A stretch of DNA of 24,900 bases from CAYMRB01 sp964392615. Its GTDB lineage: Bacteria; Planctomycetota; UBA8108. Under the pieces are notes generated by a model, which did not search any database, was not told where the DNA came from, and saw only the letters and a program-made list of their open reading frames with translations. The stretch is from positions 1 through 24,900 of the forward strand of contig CAYMRB010000101.1 of the NCBI GenBank assembly GCA_964392615.1, written 5' to 3'. Both the position numbers and the translations under genes were made by a program. Shown one piece after another: positions 1 through 7,414 of this stretch. How positions within the stretch are numbered: position 1 is the stretch's first letter; each line of letters begins with the position of its first letter.

Positions 1-1
1 C

Positions 2-97
2 AAGAAGGACAAGAAGGACAAGAAGGACAAGAAGGACAAGAAGGACAAGAAGGAGCACCCCGAGCACCCCGAGCACCCCGAGCACCCCGAGCATCCG
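2..97 (+). repeat. Two adjacent 9-bp in-frame minisatellites (KKD and EHP)
   Basis: Bases 2-46 are five exact copies of AAGAAGGAC (KKD), followed by AAGAAGGAG. Bases 53-88 are four exact copies of GAGCACCCC (EHP), followed by the diverged copy GAGCATCCG. Both arrays have 9-bp units and keep the reading frame, so copy number could vary without breaking the gene. The left array touches the window edge and may be longer. Confidence 0.9.
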
Positions 98-988
98 GAC
101 GACAACGGAGTCAGGGATCACGGCGAAGGTGAAGGCCGTGACGGCGTCGGCCAGGGAGTCGGCCGCGACGGCGAACGCGACGATGACGATGACGATGACG
201 ACAACGGCGACGCGGAAAAGCGCCGTCGCCTAGAGGAGGCCCTGGAGCGCGAGCGCAAGAACCAGCGCAAGCAGGATGAGCGCAACTGGCGCGACAGCGA
301 GCGTCGCCAGAAGGAAGCAGAGCACGAGGCCAGCGGCTTCGACGACCGCGCGCGCGACCTCGACGACCGCGCCGAGCGTAGCAGCCGCACTGCAAAGGAG
401 CAGAGCCAGAAGGCAGCGAAGGACGCCGCCGCCGCCAAGGCACGCGCCAGAGCGGCCGAGGCCGAGAAGAAGAAGGCCACGAGCTACGACAAGAAGGTTC
501 GCGAGTACCAGACGAAGGCCCGCTCCTACAACGACCGCGCCGCCAAGGAGGAGGCGAAGTACAAGAAGAGGGCCGATAGCGACTGGGCCAAGTGCCAGCA
601 GTATCAGAAGCGCTACGAGAAGACCAAGAGATCGAGCGACAAGAAGAAGGCCGACAGGTACCGCAAGAACTGCGAAAGCAACCGCAAGAAGGCCGAATCG
701 TACAAGAAGAAGTACCAGGACAAGGCGAAGGCCGCGGAGAGGAGCGCGACCAGCTACCGCACCCAGGCGGACAACGCACGCAAGAACGCGCAGCGTTGCA
801 CCTCCGAGTCCAAGACGTACTCGGCCAGCGCCGCGAAGGCGCGCACTGAGGCCGAACGCAATCGCAAGCAGTCGACGGACTACCGATCGCAGGCGAACGG
901 CTGTCGCTCGAACGCCTCGAAGTCCCGTCAGGCGGCCCAGAGCTGGAGCAGCAAGGCCACCGACTACCGCCGACGTTGCAGCAAGTAG
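2..988 (+). CDS. Low-complexity Lys/Asp-rich protein with Ala/Tyr heptad helix, 5' partial
   Basis: The frame is open from base 2 to a TAG at 986-988 (328 codons) and has no Met or upstream start in the window, so the N-terminus is missing. I do not recognise the family. Regions in order: five KKD repeats plus KKE (residues 1-18), five EHP repeats (18-32), a Gly/Asp segment with eight Asp in a row (60-67), a charged helix-like part (72-160), and an Ala/Tyr-rich helix (160-328). In the last part Ala or Ser recurs every 7 residues from 242 to 319, and residues 224, 238, 252, 266, 273, 294, 301, 315 and 322 are all Tyr, Cys or Trp in one heptad register. This predicts a long coiled coil. There are five Cys (198, 224, 266, 301, 326). 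A structural, surface or polyanion-binding role is only a guess. The gene converges on the TPR/C39 gene 52 bases away. Confidence 0.8.
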   Translation, partial: KKDKKDKKDKKDKKDKKEHPEHPEHPEHPEHPDDNGVRDHGEGEGRDGVGQGVGRDGERDDDDDDDDNGDAEKRRRLEEALERERKNQRKQDERNWRDSERRQKEAEHEASGFDDRARDLDDRAERSSRTAKEQSQKAAKDAAAAKARARAAEAEKKKATSYDKKVREYQTKARSYNDRAAKEEAKYKKRADSDWAKCQQYQKRYEKTKRSSDKKKADRYRKNCESNRKKAESYKKKYQDKAKAAERSATSYRTQADNARKNAQRCTSESKTYSASAAKARTEAERNRKQSTDYRSQANGCRSNASKSRQAAQSWSSKATDYRRRCSK

Positions 989-1040
989 CACCCGAAAGGA
1001 GTGAACAGCATCTCAGAGGCAGGATGACGGACTGACACGT

Positions 1041-3980
1041 TCACCGAGAAAGAGGGGAAGACGATGCTGACTGAGGAGGCCTCGGCCGCGGCAGACCGCC
1101 GCGACCGGGGCCTTCTCGCATCTCTGTCGATTCGTCGGACTTCGGCGCGCTCTTCCCGCGCAACTCGAGTAACGCCTGCTCGACCCGCTGCTTCACTTCG
1201 GGGCTCTTCTCGATCTCCTGCAGCTTTTCGAGCGCGGCGATCGCCTCCGCGATCCGTCCCTTCTGTGCGAGGACATACCCCAAGTACCAATACGCGATCG
1301 GCGGACCGTCACACGCGATGGCCTGCCGCGCCGCCTCGATCGCTCCGTCCAGCTCGCCCTTGGCGCCGAGAAGCCGGGCCTTCTGCGCCAGCACGAACCC
1401 GTTGCGGTGCTGCACGGCGAGCAATCGCTCGCCGTGCTCGAGCGCCTTGTCGACGTTCTCCTTCGGCCCGAGATACAGGCGAAACAGCCCGTCGTGCGCG
1501 GGGAGGAACCAAGGCTCGATCTTCAGCGCCTCGAGGAGCGCCTTCTCACCTTCGTCCCACTGCTCGCGTTGCAGGTGGTAGAAGCCGATATGCGTCAGCG
1601 GACGGGCATCTGCTCCCGGCAGCTTCGCCGCCGCACGGAACGACTCGAGCGCCGCATCGGCGTCGCCGCTGCGGTCCTGCAGCATGCCGAGGTAATACCA
1701 GCCGAGAGGTCGGTCGTTCCTCGAGCCGACCGCGCCGCGCGCCTTGTCGATCGTCTGCTTCAGATCGTCGTCCGTCGGCTTCTCGACCGAGAAGAACTTC
1801 TCGATCTCGTGCAGGATGCTCGAGTACTCGACGTCCGGCAGCAGCGACTCGACCGCTTCGATCTTCGCCGTCGGCGCGACGACGATGGCGTGCGCGAGGC
1901 CGGCCGTGTCGTACTCGATCTGGTCGACGCCGGCGAACCAATTGGAGTCCTCGAGCAGGAACACGCGGCGCGCGTCGTCGTACCCGACGACGACAGAAGC
2001 GTGACCGCCGTACTGCCCGTTGTCGACGATGTACCGCAGCAGCATGACCGGATAGCCCTGCCGCAGAAGCTGTCGCAGGACATCGGGGCGTGCGATGAAC
2101 GGGCGCGCCGCGATACCGTCTTTCGCTTCCACGTAACGCAGCAGGTCACGCGTATCGACACCCCGTCCGCGCACGAGCTCGCGCCCGAGCTCGTCGACGT
2201 CGGCGGACACTTTCCAATGGCGCAGGATGGCGTACAACGACTTCGGCACACACCACGTCGACTCGGCGCACTCGGCGATCTTGACGCCTTCGAGACGGAA
2301 GACCTCGGCGTCGCCCGTCGATTCACGCAGCGCGTCGACGATCGACTTCAGCCCGGCGGCCCCGGCAGCCCCCACCGTTCCCTCGGTGCGAACGCGCAGA
2401 GCGAGCTCGTACGCCGCGATGCTGTCCTCGCGACGACCGAGGTCCCACAGACACTCCGCCGTGCGCTGCGCGACGAGCGGCGCATACGGCGCGTAGCCCG
2501 GATCGCGATCGCACAGCTTCGCAAGACGAGCGTACAGGGCGAGGGCAGGCTCGTGCTCACCGCGCTTCCAGCGCAGCCGCGCCAGGTCGCGTAGAGCGCG
2601 GAAGTGATCGCCGTCGAGACGAATCGCCGCCTCGAAGCGTTCGCGCGCCTCGTCGAAGCGACCGTCGATCACGAGCGATCGGGCGACGCGACTGAGCTTC
2701 TCGACGCGTAGCGCCGTACGATCGCGGAGGACGGCGCCGCTCTGCCGGCCGATCGAGATCTCGAAGTCGGCACGAACGTCCAACTCGTCCGCCCTCTCGA
2801 TCGCCTCCTGCGCCAGGTCCGCGTTGCCTAGCTTGCTGTAGAGCTCGCCGAGCTGGAGCCAGTACGACGGGTCGCGGTCGTCGACGGCGAGCGCCCGCTT
2901 GGTCCAAGTGATGCCCTCCGCCCATCGCTCCCGCAGCGACTCGATGCCGCCGAGAGCCGCGAGAGCTGCGTGGTCGAGCGCGTGCAAGCGGAGGACCTCG
3001 CGGAAGCAGCGCTCGGCCTTGTCGAGCTGCCGCAACTTCGCGAGCGCAATGCCGAGAGCGGACAGGATCGTCGTCGACGTCGGCTCGAGCCGCGCCGCCT
3101 CGCGCAGGAGTCGCAAGCCGGCAGCGTCGTCATGAAAGACGACCTGCATCGTGCCGAGCATGCGCAGAGCGGCGTCATCGAAGGGATCCTTCGCGAGCGC
3201 GCGACGGAGATACGGTTCCGCGCGCACGGGTTGCTTGCGCCGCAGCCACAGCGTCGCCCAACCGCGCAGGACACGCGGGTCGTCGGGAGCGAGCAGCTCG
3301 GCGCGTTCGAGGAACTCCTCGACGACGCCGAGCCCCTCGGCGCGGTCCGCGGCGAAACCCGCATAGAGAAGATACCGATAGTCGCCACCGCGCTTCTCGA
3401 GAAGCGGCGCATACAAGGCGGGGAGCTCCTCGCTTCGTCCGCTCTCGCGATACACCTCGCGCAGCAGGCCGTGCACGTTGAAGGCGTCGCCACCCGCCGA
3501 CTCGATCGCGCCGATCAGACCCCGTGAGACCGCCTCGGCCTCCTTCCAGCGCCGCTGGCGGGCAAGACAGCCAGCCAGCGCCTCGATGAGCCGGAGATCC
3601 TCCGCGGCCGTCGCGAGCCCGCGCCGATACAATCGCTCTTCGCGCGGCGGATCATGCAACAAGCGCCCCAGCAACAGGCAGCACCACGGCGCACCGTGCT
3701 TCTCCAGGAGCGCGCTGTACTCGACGACGAGCTCGCGCTCCTCGCCCTGGCTCTGCCGAAGCTTCTGGTAGCCGATGTGCGCGTCGACGTGATCGGGCTT
3801 CGCGGCCAGCGCCTCGCGGAAGAGTCGCAGCGCCTCGGCCGCGCGTCCCTGCTTTCGAGCGAGCTCCGCCTGCCGGCACGTGTCGTCGGGCATCGCGGTT
3901 TCCTGCGACACGACCGACGGACGCATCGCCACGACGAGCGCGAGAGCCAGGCCGAGAGGAAGCCACCATCGAGTGTGCAT
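1041..3980 (-). CDS. Exported TPR protein with embedded C39-like cysteine peptidase domain
   Basis: 979 residues, ATG start. A signal peptide is clear (MHTRWW, then a hydrophobic core at about 7-19), so the protein acts outside the cytoplasm. Residues about 30-545 and 750-940 are tetratricopeptide-type helical repeats, for example LGELYSKLGNADLAQEAIERA at about 377-397. Between them, about 560-705, lies a papain-like domain of the C39 type: Cys577 in STWCVPKSLYAILRHW, His660 in GGHASVVVGYDD, and Asp678 or Asn680 in LLEDSNW. These are placed as the Cys-His-Asp triad of bacteriocin-processing peptidases. The family role is proteolysis or peptide-bond cleavage; here the substrate is unknown, and it may instead be an inactive binding fold. 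The start lies 9 bases after the stop of the lactonase gene, so the two form an operon. The TAA of that gene falls within the spacer after a GGAG. The C-terminal 25 residues are a Pro/Arg/Ser-rich tail. Confidence 0.88.
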   Translation of the reverse strand: MHTRWWLPLGLALALVVAMRPSVVSQETAMPDDTCRQAELARKQGRAAEALRLFREALAAKPDHVDAHIGYQKLRQSQGEERELVVEYSALLEKHGAPWCCLLLGRLLHDPPREERLYRRGLATAAEDLRLIEALAGCLARQRRWKEAEAVSRGLIGAIESAGGDAFNVHGLLREVYRESGRSEELPALYAPLLEKRGGDYRYLLYAGFAADRAEGLGVVEEFLERAELLAPDDPRVLRGWATLWLRRKQPVRAEPYLRRALAKDPFDDAALRMLGTMQVVFHDDAAGLRLLREAARLEPTSTTILSALGIALAKLRQLDKAERCFREVLRLHALDHAALAALGGIESLRERWAEGITWTKRALAVDDRDPSYWLQLGELYSKLGNADLAQEAIERADELDVRADFEISIGRQSGAVLRDRTALRVEKLSRVARSLVIDGRFDEARERFEAAIRLDGDHFRALRDLARLRWKRGEHEPALALYARLAKLCDRDPGYAPYAPLVAQRTAECLWDLGRREDSIAAYELALRVRTEGTVGAAGAAGLKSIVDALRESTGDAEVFRLEGVKIAECAESTWCVPKSLYAILRHWKVSADVDELGRELVRGRGVDTRDLLRYVEAKDGIAARPFIARPDVLRQLLRQGYPVMLLRYIVDNGQYGGHASVVVGYDDARRVFLLEDSNWFAGVDQIEYDTAGLAHAIVVAPTAKIEAVESLLPDVEYSSILHEIEKFFSVEKPTDDDLKQTIDKARGAVGSRNDRPLGWYYLGMLQDRSGDADAALESFRAAAKLPGADARPLTHIGFYHLQREQWDEGEKALLEALKIEPWFLPAHDGLFRLYLGPKENVDKALEHGERLLAVQHRNGFVLAQKARLLGAKGELDGAIEAARQAIACDGPPIAYWYLGYVLAQKGRIAEAIAALEKLQEIEKSPEVKQRVEQALLELRGKSAPKSDESTEMREGPGRGGLPRPRPPQSASSSPLSR

Positions 3981-3989
3981 GAGTCCGCT

Positions 3990-5039
3990 TTACTCCGTCC
4001 CCGTGCCCAGCCCCAGCCCGGCCGTCGTGAGCTCGATACGGCAGAAGTGCATGTGTGCGGTCATGTACAGCGTCTTGCCGTCCTCGCCGCCAAAGCCGCA
4101 ATTGGCCGTCGCCTGACCGGTCTCGATCGTGCCGAGATGCGTGCCGTCCGGTGCGAACACGAGGACGCCGCCGGGCCCCGTCGCGAAGAGATGGCCCGCA
4201 GCGTCGACCGCCATGCCGTCCGGCAGTCCCTTGGCGCCGGCACGCCGCTTGTCGGTCGCGTCGAAGAACACGCGGCCGTTCACGATTCCGCCGTCGGCCA
4301 CGACGTCGTACACCATCCACAGCGCGCGCTCGGGATCGGAGTTCGCGACGTAGAGCCGCGACGCGTCCGGCGAAAACGCGATGCCGTTCGGGCGCGTCAA
4401 GTCCTTCGTCAACAGCGTCAGCTCGCCGTCCTTCGACAGACGGTAGACGCCCTGGAAGTCGAGCTCCTTGGCCGGATCGTCCGCCTGCTTCGCGAGGCCG
4501 TACGGCGGATCGGTGAAGTAGAGGTCGCCATTCGGGTGGTACACGGCGTCGTTCGGGCTGTTGAGGCGCTTGCCGTCGTACCTCGACGCGAGCGGCTCGA
4601 AGCTCCAATCCTTCTTGAGGCGTGCGACCTGTCGGTTGCCGTGCTGGCACAGGATCAGGTGGCCGTCCGGATCGAGCAGCAGGCCGTTCGATCCCGTCTC
4701 GCCGCCGCGCGGCTCCACGCCGGTGTAGCCCGCCGGACGCAAGTAGAGCTCGAGGCCGTCGGCATCGCTCCACTTCAGGATGCGGTTGTTCGGGATGTCG
4801 GAAAACAGCACGTAGCCGCCGTCGGGGACCCACACGGGTCCCTCCGCCCACCGGAATCCGCTCGCGAGCTTCTCGATGCACGCGCCGGGCGGCACGAGCG
4901 GGTCGAATCGCGGGTCGAGGCGATGGACGGCGCCCATCGTCTCGACATTCGCAGAGTCAGGGGCCGGCACGCCGGCGCAGCCGCACGTCCAAGCCAGAAC
5001 GCCACTCAGAAAAATCGTCGCGATCACACGGGGTTTCAT
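3990..5039 (-). CDS. SMP-30/gluconolactonase/LRE family exported protein
   Basis: 349 residues from the ATG at 5039. A TTG at 5072 is in frame but would put 11 polar residues before the signal peptide, so I prefer the ATG, which has GAGGG about 11 bases upstream. MKPRVIATIFLSGVLAWTC is a signal peptide. Cys19 or Cys21 could be lipidated, but the lipobox is poor. The rest is a six-bladed propeller of the SMP-30 family. The four signature residues are all present: Glu66 (WAEGPVW), Asn163 (NSPNDAVYHPNGDLYFTDP), Asn218 (RPNGIAFSPD) and Asp274 (LPDGMAVDAAG). In the family these bind a divalent metal and the lactone. Hydrolysis of a sugar lactone in the periplasm is likely; the exact substrate cannot be read. 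It is first in the operon with the TPR/C39 gene. Confidence 0.88.
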   Translation of the reverse strand: MKPRVIATIFLSGVLAWTCGCAGVPAPDSANVETMGAVHRLDPRFDPLVPPGACIEKLASGFRWAEGPVWVPDGGYVLFSDIPNNRILKWSDADGLELYLRPAGYTGVEPRGGETGSNGLLLDPDGHLILCQHGNRQVARLKKDWSFEPLASRYDGKRLNSPNDAVYHPNGDLYFTDPPYGLAKQADDPAKELDFQGVYRLSKDGELTLLTKDLTRPNGIAFSPDASRLYVANSDPERALWMVYDVVADGGIVNGRVFFDATDKRRAGAKGLPDGMAVDAAGHLFATGPGGVLVFAPDGTHLGTIETGQATANCGFGGEDGKTLYMTAHMHFCRIELTTAGLGLGTGTE

Positions 5040-5133
5040 CTCGTTCGAGTCCCTCGGCTCTCTCGTGTCCAACGGGCAGGTAACAGTGTGAAAGAGAAAG
5101 GCGTGCCGACACCAGCATTATCAGCCCCCGAGG

Positions 5134-5604
5134 CTACCGCTCGGCGTAGTCCGGCAGGCGCTGGAACCGTGTGTGCTCGAAGATGATCGACGTTTCGATG
5201 TGCGCGACCTCCGCCTGCGCGGTGAACGCGCCCATCGCGATGTCGCGCAGGTGGTCCGAGTCGCTGACGACGACGTGCACGAGAAAGTCGTTCGCGCCGG
5301 CCATGTGGAAGAAGCCGACGACCTCGGACAGCTTCTCGACGTAGGCGCGGAAGCGATCGACCTGCGTGCGCTCGTGACGGTGCAGCCGCACGGCGATCAT
5401 CGCCTGCAGGCCCACTCCGAGGGCCTTCGGCTCGAGATCGGCGTGGAAGCCGAGGAAGACCCCCGACTCGTCGAGGCGACGCAGGCGCTCCGAGCACGTC
5501 GACGGCGCGACGCCGACGCGGCTCGCGAGCTCCTTGTTCGAGAGCCGCGCATTCTTCTGCAAAAGAGCCAGGATGGCGCGATCGATTCGGTCGAACGTCG
5601 GCAT
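5134..5604 (-). CDS. Lrp/AsnC family transcriptional regulator
   Basis: 156 residues, the usual length for this family. An N-terminal winged helix-turn-helix (about 6-55, with LSNKELASRVGVAPSTCSERL as recognition unit) is followed by a RAM/effector domain (about 63-140, with GANDFLVHVVVSD). Family members are dimers or octamers that sense amino acids and often control a neighbouring gene. The ATG at 5604 is preceded by GGAGG (plus-strand 5614-5618) with a 9-base spacer. It is divergent from the tyrosine phenol-lyase gene with 160 bases between, so regulation of that lyase, and of itself, in response to tyrosine or another amino acid is the natural inference. It is not TyrR, the known tpl activator in enterobacteria. 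Confidence 0.93.
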   Translation of the reverse strand: MPTFDRIDRAILALLQKNARLSNKELASRVGVAPSTCSERLRRLDESGVFLGFHADLEPKALGVGLQAMIAVRLHRHERTQVDRFRAYVEKLSEVVGFFHMAGANDFLVHVVVSDSDHLRDIAMGAFTAQAEVAHIETSIIFEHTRFQRLPDYAER

Positions 5605-5621
5605 TAGGGGCGACCTCCGAA

Positions 5622-5661
5622 TAGTCTACGGCTCAGATTGACCAGAGCCGCATAAAGACTA
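5622..5661. promoter_or_regulatory. Candidate operator: nested inverted repeat between regulator and lyase
   Basis: Inner arms CGGCTC (5629-5634) and GAGCCG (5645-5650) enclose 10 bases. Outer arms TAGTCT (5622-5627) and AGACTA (5656-5661) extend the symmetry imperfectly, with 1 base between arms on the left and 5 on the right. It lies 18 bases upstream of the Lrp/AsnC start and overlaps the best -35 candidate for the lyase, a good place for repression or autoregulation. Binding is inferred only. Confidence 0.45.
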
Positions 5662-5665
5662 ACCT
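5638..5665 (+). promoter_or_regulatory. Weak sigma70-like promoter candidate for the lyase gene
   Basis: TTGACC (5638-5643, five of six consensus bases) is followed after 16 bases by TAACCT (5660-5665, three of six). The -35 lies in the centre of the inverted repeat. The leader to the ATG at 5765 would be about 90 bases. The -10 is poor, so another start is possible in this relatively AT-rich stretch. Confidence 0.3.
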
Positions 5666-5764
5666 ATCAAACGAAGAATCGAACGACTTTCCGAATAACC
5701 ACGCAATAGCCGCTTCCTCTTCGGCTGCACTGCAGCGAATCGAGCCGGCGCTGGAGGAGTCACC

Positions 5765-7147
5765 ATGAGCCGTCATAGCTGGGCCGAGCCCTTCAAGATC
5801 AAGGTCGTCGAGCCGATCCGTTGGACGACGCGCGAGGAGCGCGAGGAGGCGATCCTCGCCGCCGGGTACAACACGTTCCTGCTGCGTTCCGACGACGTCT
5901 ACATCGACCTGCTGACCGACTCCGGCACGTCGGCGATGTCGGACCGCCAATGGGGTGCGATGATGGTCGGCGACGAGGCTTACGCCGGCTCGCGCAGCTT
6001 CTACCGCCTCGTCGAGGCGGTGGCGGACATCTACGGCTACCCGGAGCTCATCCCCACGCACCAGGGCCGCGGCGCCGAGCACCTCCTCAGCCAGATCCTG
6101 ATCAAGTCCGGCGACTACGTGCCGGGCAATATGTACTTCACGACGACGCGGTTCCACCAGGAGTACGCGGGCGGCCAGTTCGTCGACGTGATCGTCGACG
6201 AGGCTCACGATCCAGCGAGCACGTTCGCTTTCAAGGGCAACATCGACGTCGCCAAGCTCGGAGGGCTGATCGCGGAGGTCGGCGCCGACAAGATCCCGTA
6301 CGTGTCCGTCGAGACGAACGTCAACATGGCGGGCGGCCAGCCGCTGTCGATGGAGAATCTCCGTGCGACGTACGAGCTGTGCCAGCGTCACGGCATCCTC
6401 GTCATGCTCGACGCCACGCGAGCGCTGGAGAACGCGTGGTTCATCAAGCAGCGCGAAGAGGGCTACGAGGAGAAGAGCATCCGCGAGATCCTGCGCGAGA
6501 TCTGCTCGTATTCCGACGGCGCGACGGTGTCGTCGAAGAAGGACAACCTCGTCAACATCGGCGGTTTCCTCGCCGTGCGCGACCCGGACCTCGCGTGCAA
6601 GGCCCGCAGCCTGCTCGTCGCTTTCGAGGGACTGCACACCTACGGCGGCATGTCGGGCCGTGACATGGAAGGCCTGGCATGCGGCATCCGCGAGATGGTC
6701 GAGACGGACCACCACGTCGCAGCGCGCATCGGCCAGGTCGAGTACCTGGGCAACGCGATCGCCAATGCCGGCGTGCCGATCGTGCAGCCGATCGGCGGAC
6801 ACGGCATCTTCCTCGATGCGAAGGCGATCCTGCCACACATCCCGCACGAACAATTCCCTGCCCAGGCGCTCGCTGCCGCGCTGTACGTCAACTCCGGCGT
6901 GCGTGGTATGGAACGTGGCATCGTGTCGGCGGGGCGCGACCCCGAGACCGGCGCGAACCGCCGCCCGAAGCTCGAGCTCGTCCGGCTGACGATTCCGCGC
7001 CGCGTGTACACGCAGGCGCACATGGACGTCACGGCCGAGTCGGTCATCGACGTCGTCGAGAACCGCAGCGCGGTCCGCGGCCTACAGTTCACGTACGAGC
7101 CGGAAAGCCTGCGGTTCTTCCAGGCGCGCTTCGAGCCGGTGGAGTAG
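5765..7147 (+). CDS. tpl: Tyrosine phenol-lyase (beta-tyrosinase), PLP-dependent
   Basis: 460 residues, against about 456 in enterobacterial enzymes. The reaction is L-tyrosine plus water to phenol, pyruvate and ammonia, in the cytoplasm with PLP and a monovalent cation. The PLP lysine is Lys259 in SSKKDNLVNIGG. Asp216/Arg219 (LDATR), Asn187, Ser53, Tyr73 and His346 (GGHGIF) match cofactor-site positions of Citrobacter TPL recalled from memory. Positions separating TPL from tryptophanase favour TPL: MYFTTTRFHQE with Thr126, MERGIVSAGR with Arg384 (the substrate-carboxylate side in TPL), and Phe451/452 near the C-terminus. Tryptophanase has a VEIG-type sequence at the Arg384 position. GGAGGAG (5753-5759) is a strong ribosome site 5 bases before the ATG. 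Regulation by the divergent Lrp/AsnC protein is likely. Tryptophanase or another beta-eliminating lyase is the alternative. Confidence 0.9.
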   Translation: MSRHSWAEPFKIKVVEPIRWTTREEREEAILAAGYNTFLLRSDDVYIDLLTDSGTSAMSDRQWGAMMVGDEAYAGSRSFYRLVEAVADIYGYPELIPTHQGRGAEHLLSQILIKSGDYVPGNMYFTTTRFHQEYAGGQFVDVIVDEAHDPASTFAFKGNIDVAKLGGLIAEVGADKIPYVSVETNVNMAGGQPLSMENLRATYELCQRHGILVMLDATRALENAWFIKQREEGYEEKSIREILREICSYSDGATVSSKKDNLVNIGGFLAVRDPDLACKARSLLVAFEGLHTYGGMSGRDMEGLACGIREMVETDHHVAARIGQVEYLGNAIANAGVPIVQPIGGHGIFLDAKAILPHIPHEQFPAQALAAALYVNSGVRGMERGIVSAGRDPETGANRRPKLELVRLTIPRRVYTQAHMDVTAESVIDVVENRSAVRGLQFTYEPESLRFFQARFEPVE

Positions 7148-7165
7148 TCGCCGGATGAGCGATCT

Positions 7166-7187
7166 GCGGGGCCTCCCGAGGCCCCGC
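7166..7187 (+). terminator. Hairpin terminator after the lyase gene
   Basis: A perfect 9-bp stem, GCGGGGCCT pairing with AGGCCCCGC around a CCCG loop, begins 18 bases after the lyase stop codon. There is no T-tract, which is common for hairpins in high-GC genomes. Confidence 0.7.
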
Positions 7188-7414
7188 AGGAACCGGCCCG
7201 CCACGTACGACGCAGTCGCAGCGACCGTCGCGAACGACCTGGCACGTCCACGGGGCGTCCGGTGGCGAACTGCAAGGCTTGACGCCTTCACTCCTGGCGG
7301 TTGCGAGGGTAGAAATGGTGGTCCGTGGACTGGCTGCACACCTCGCCTGTCGAGCGACCTGCGATCGAGGCGCCGACACTGACCGGCGGAACCACTGTTG
7401 GGACGGACGATACG
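7188..7414. other. Intergenic region upstream of the TMTC-like gene
   Basis: No convincing gene. A TTGACG at 7279-7284 is a fair -35 but has no -10 at normal spacing. A GTG at 7325 is in frame with the downstream gene and could add 30 residues, but the added sequence is polar, Thr-rich and shows no domain. Confidence 0.4.

Noticed and set aside
2..97. CRISPR-like or centromere-like iteron array
   Set aside because: Units are 9 bp, without spacers, and encode in-frame tripeptides.
230..991. 253-codon hydrophobic open frame opposite the Lys-rich partial gene
   Set aside because: Antisense of Lys/Arg/Ala/Glu codons gives Leu/Ala/Val-rich shadows that mimic membrane proteins; the plus frame has the repeat structure and heptads.
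3654..5186. 510-codon open frame on the plus strand opposite the lactonase and TPR genes
   Set aside because: Arg-rich, domain-free translation; high-GC third-position bias of the true minus-strand genes creates it.
5633..7021. 462-codon open frame opposite the tyrosine phenol-lyase gene
   Set aside because: Composition is that of an antisense shadow, and the lyase is conserved over its full length.
7155..7382. 75-codon frame after the lyase gene
   Set aside because: It overlaps the terminator hairpin, has no ribosome site and encodes an Arg/Pro-rich sequence without features.
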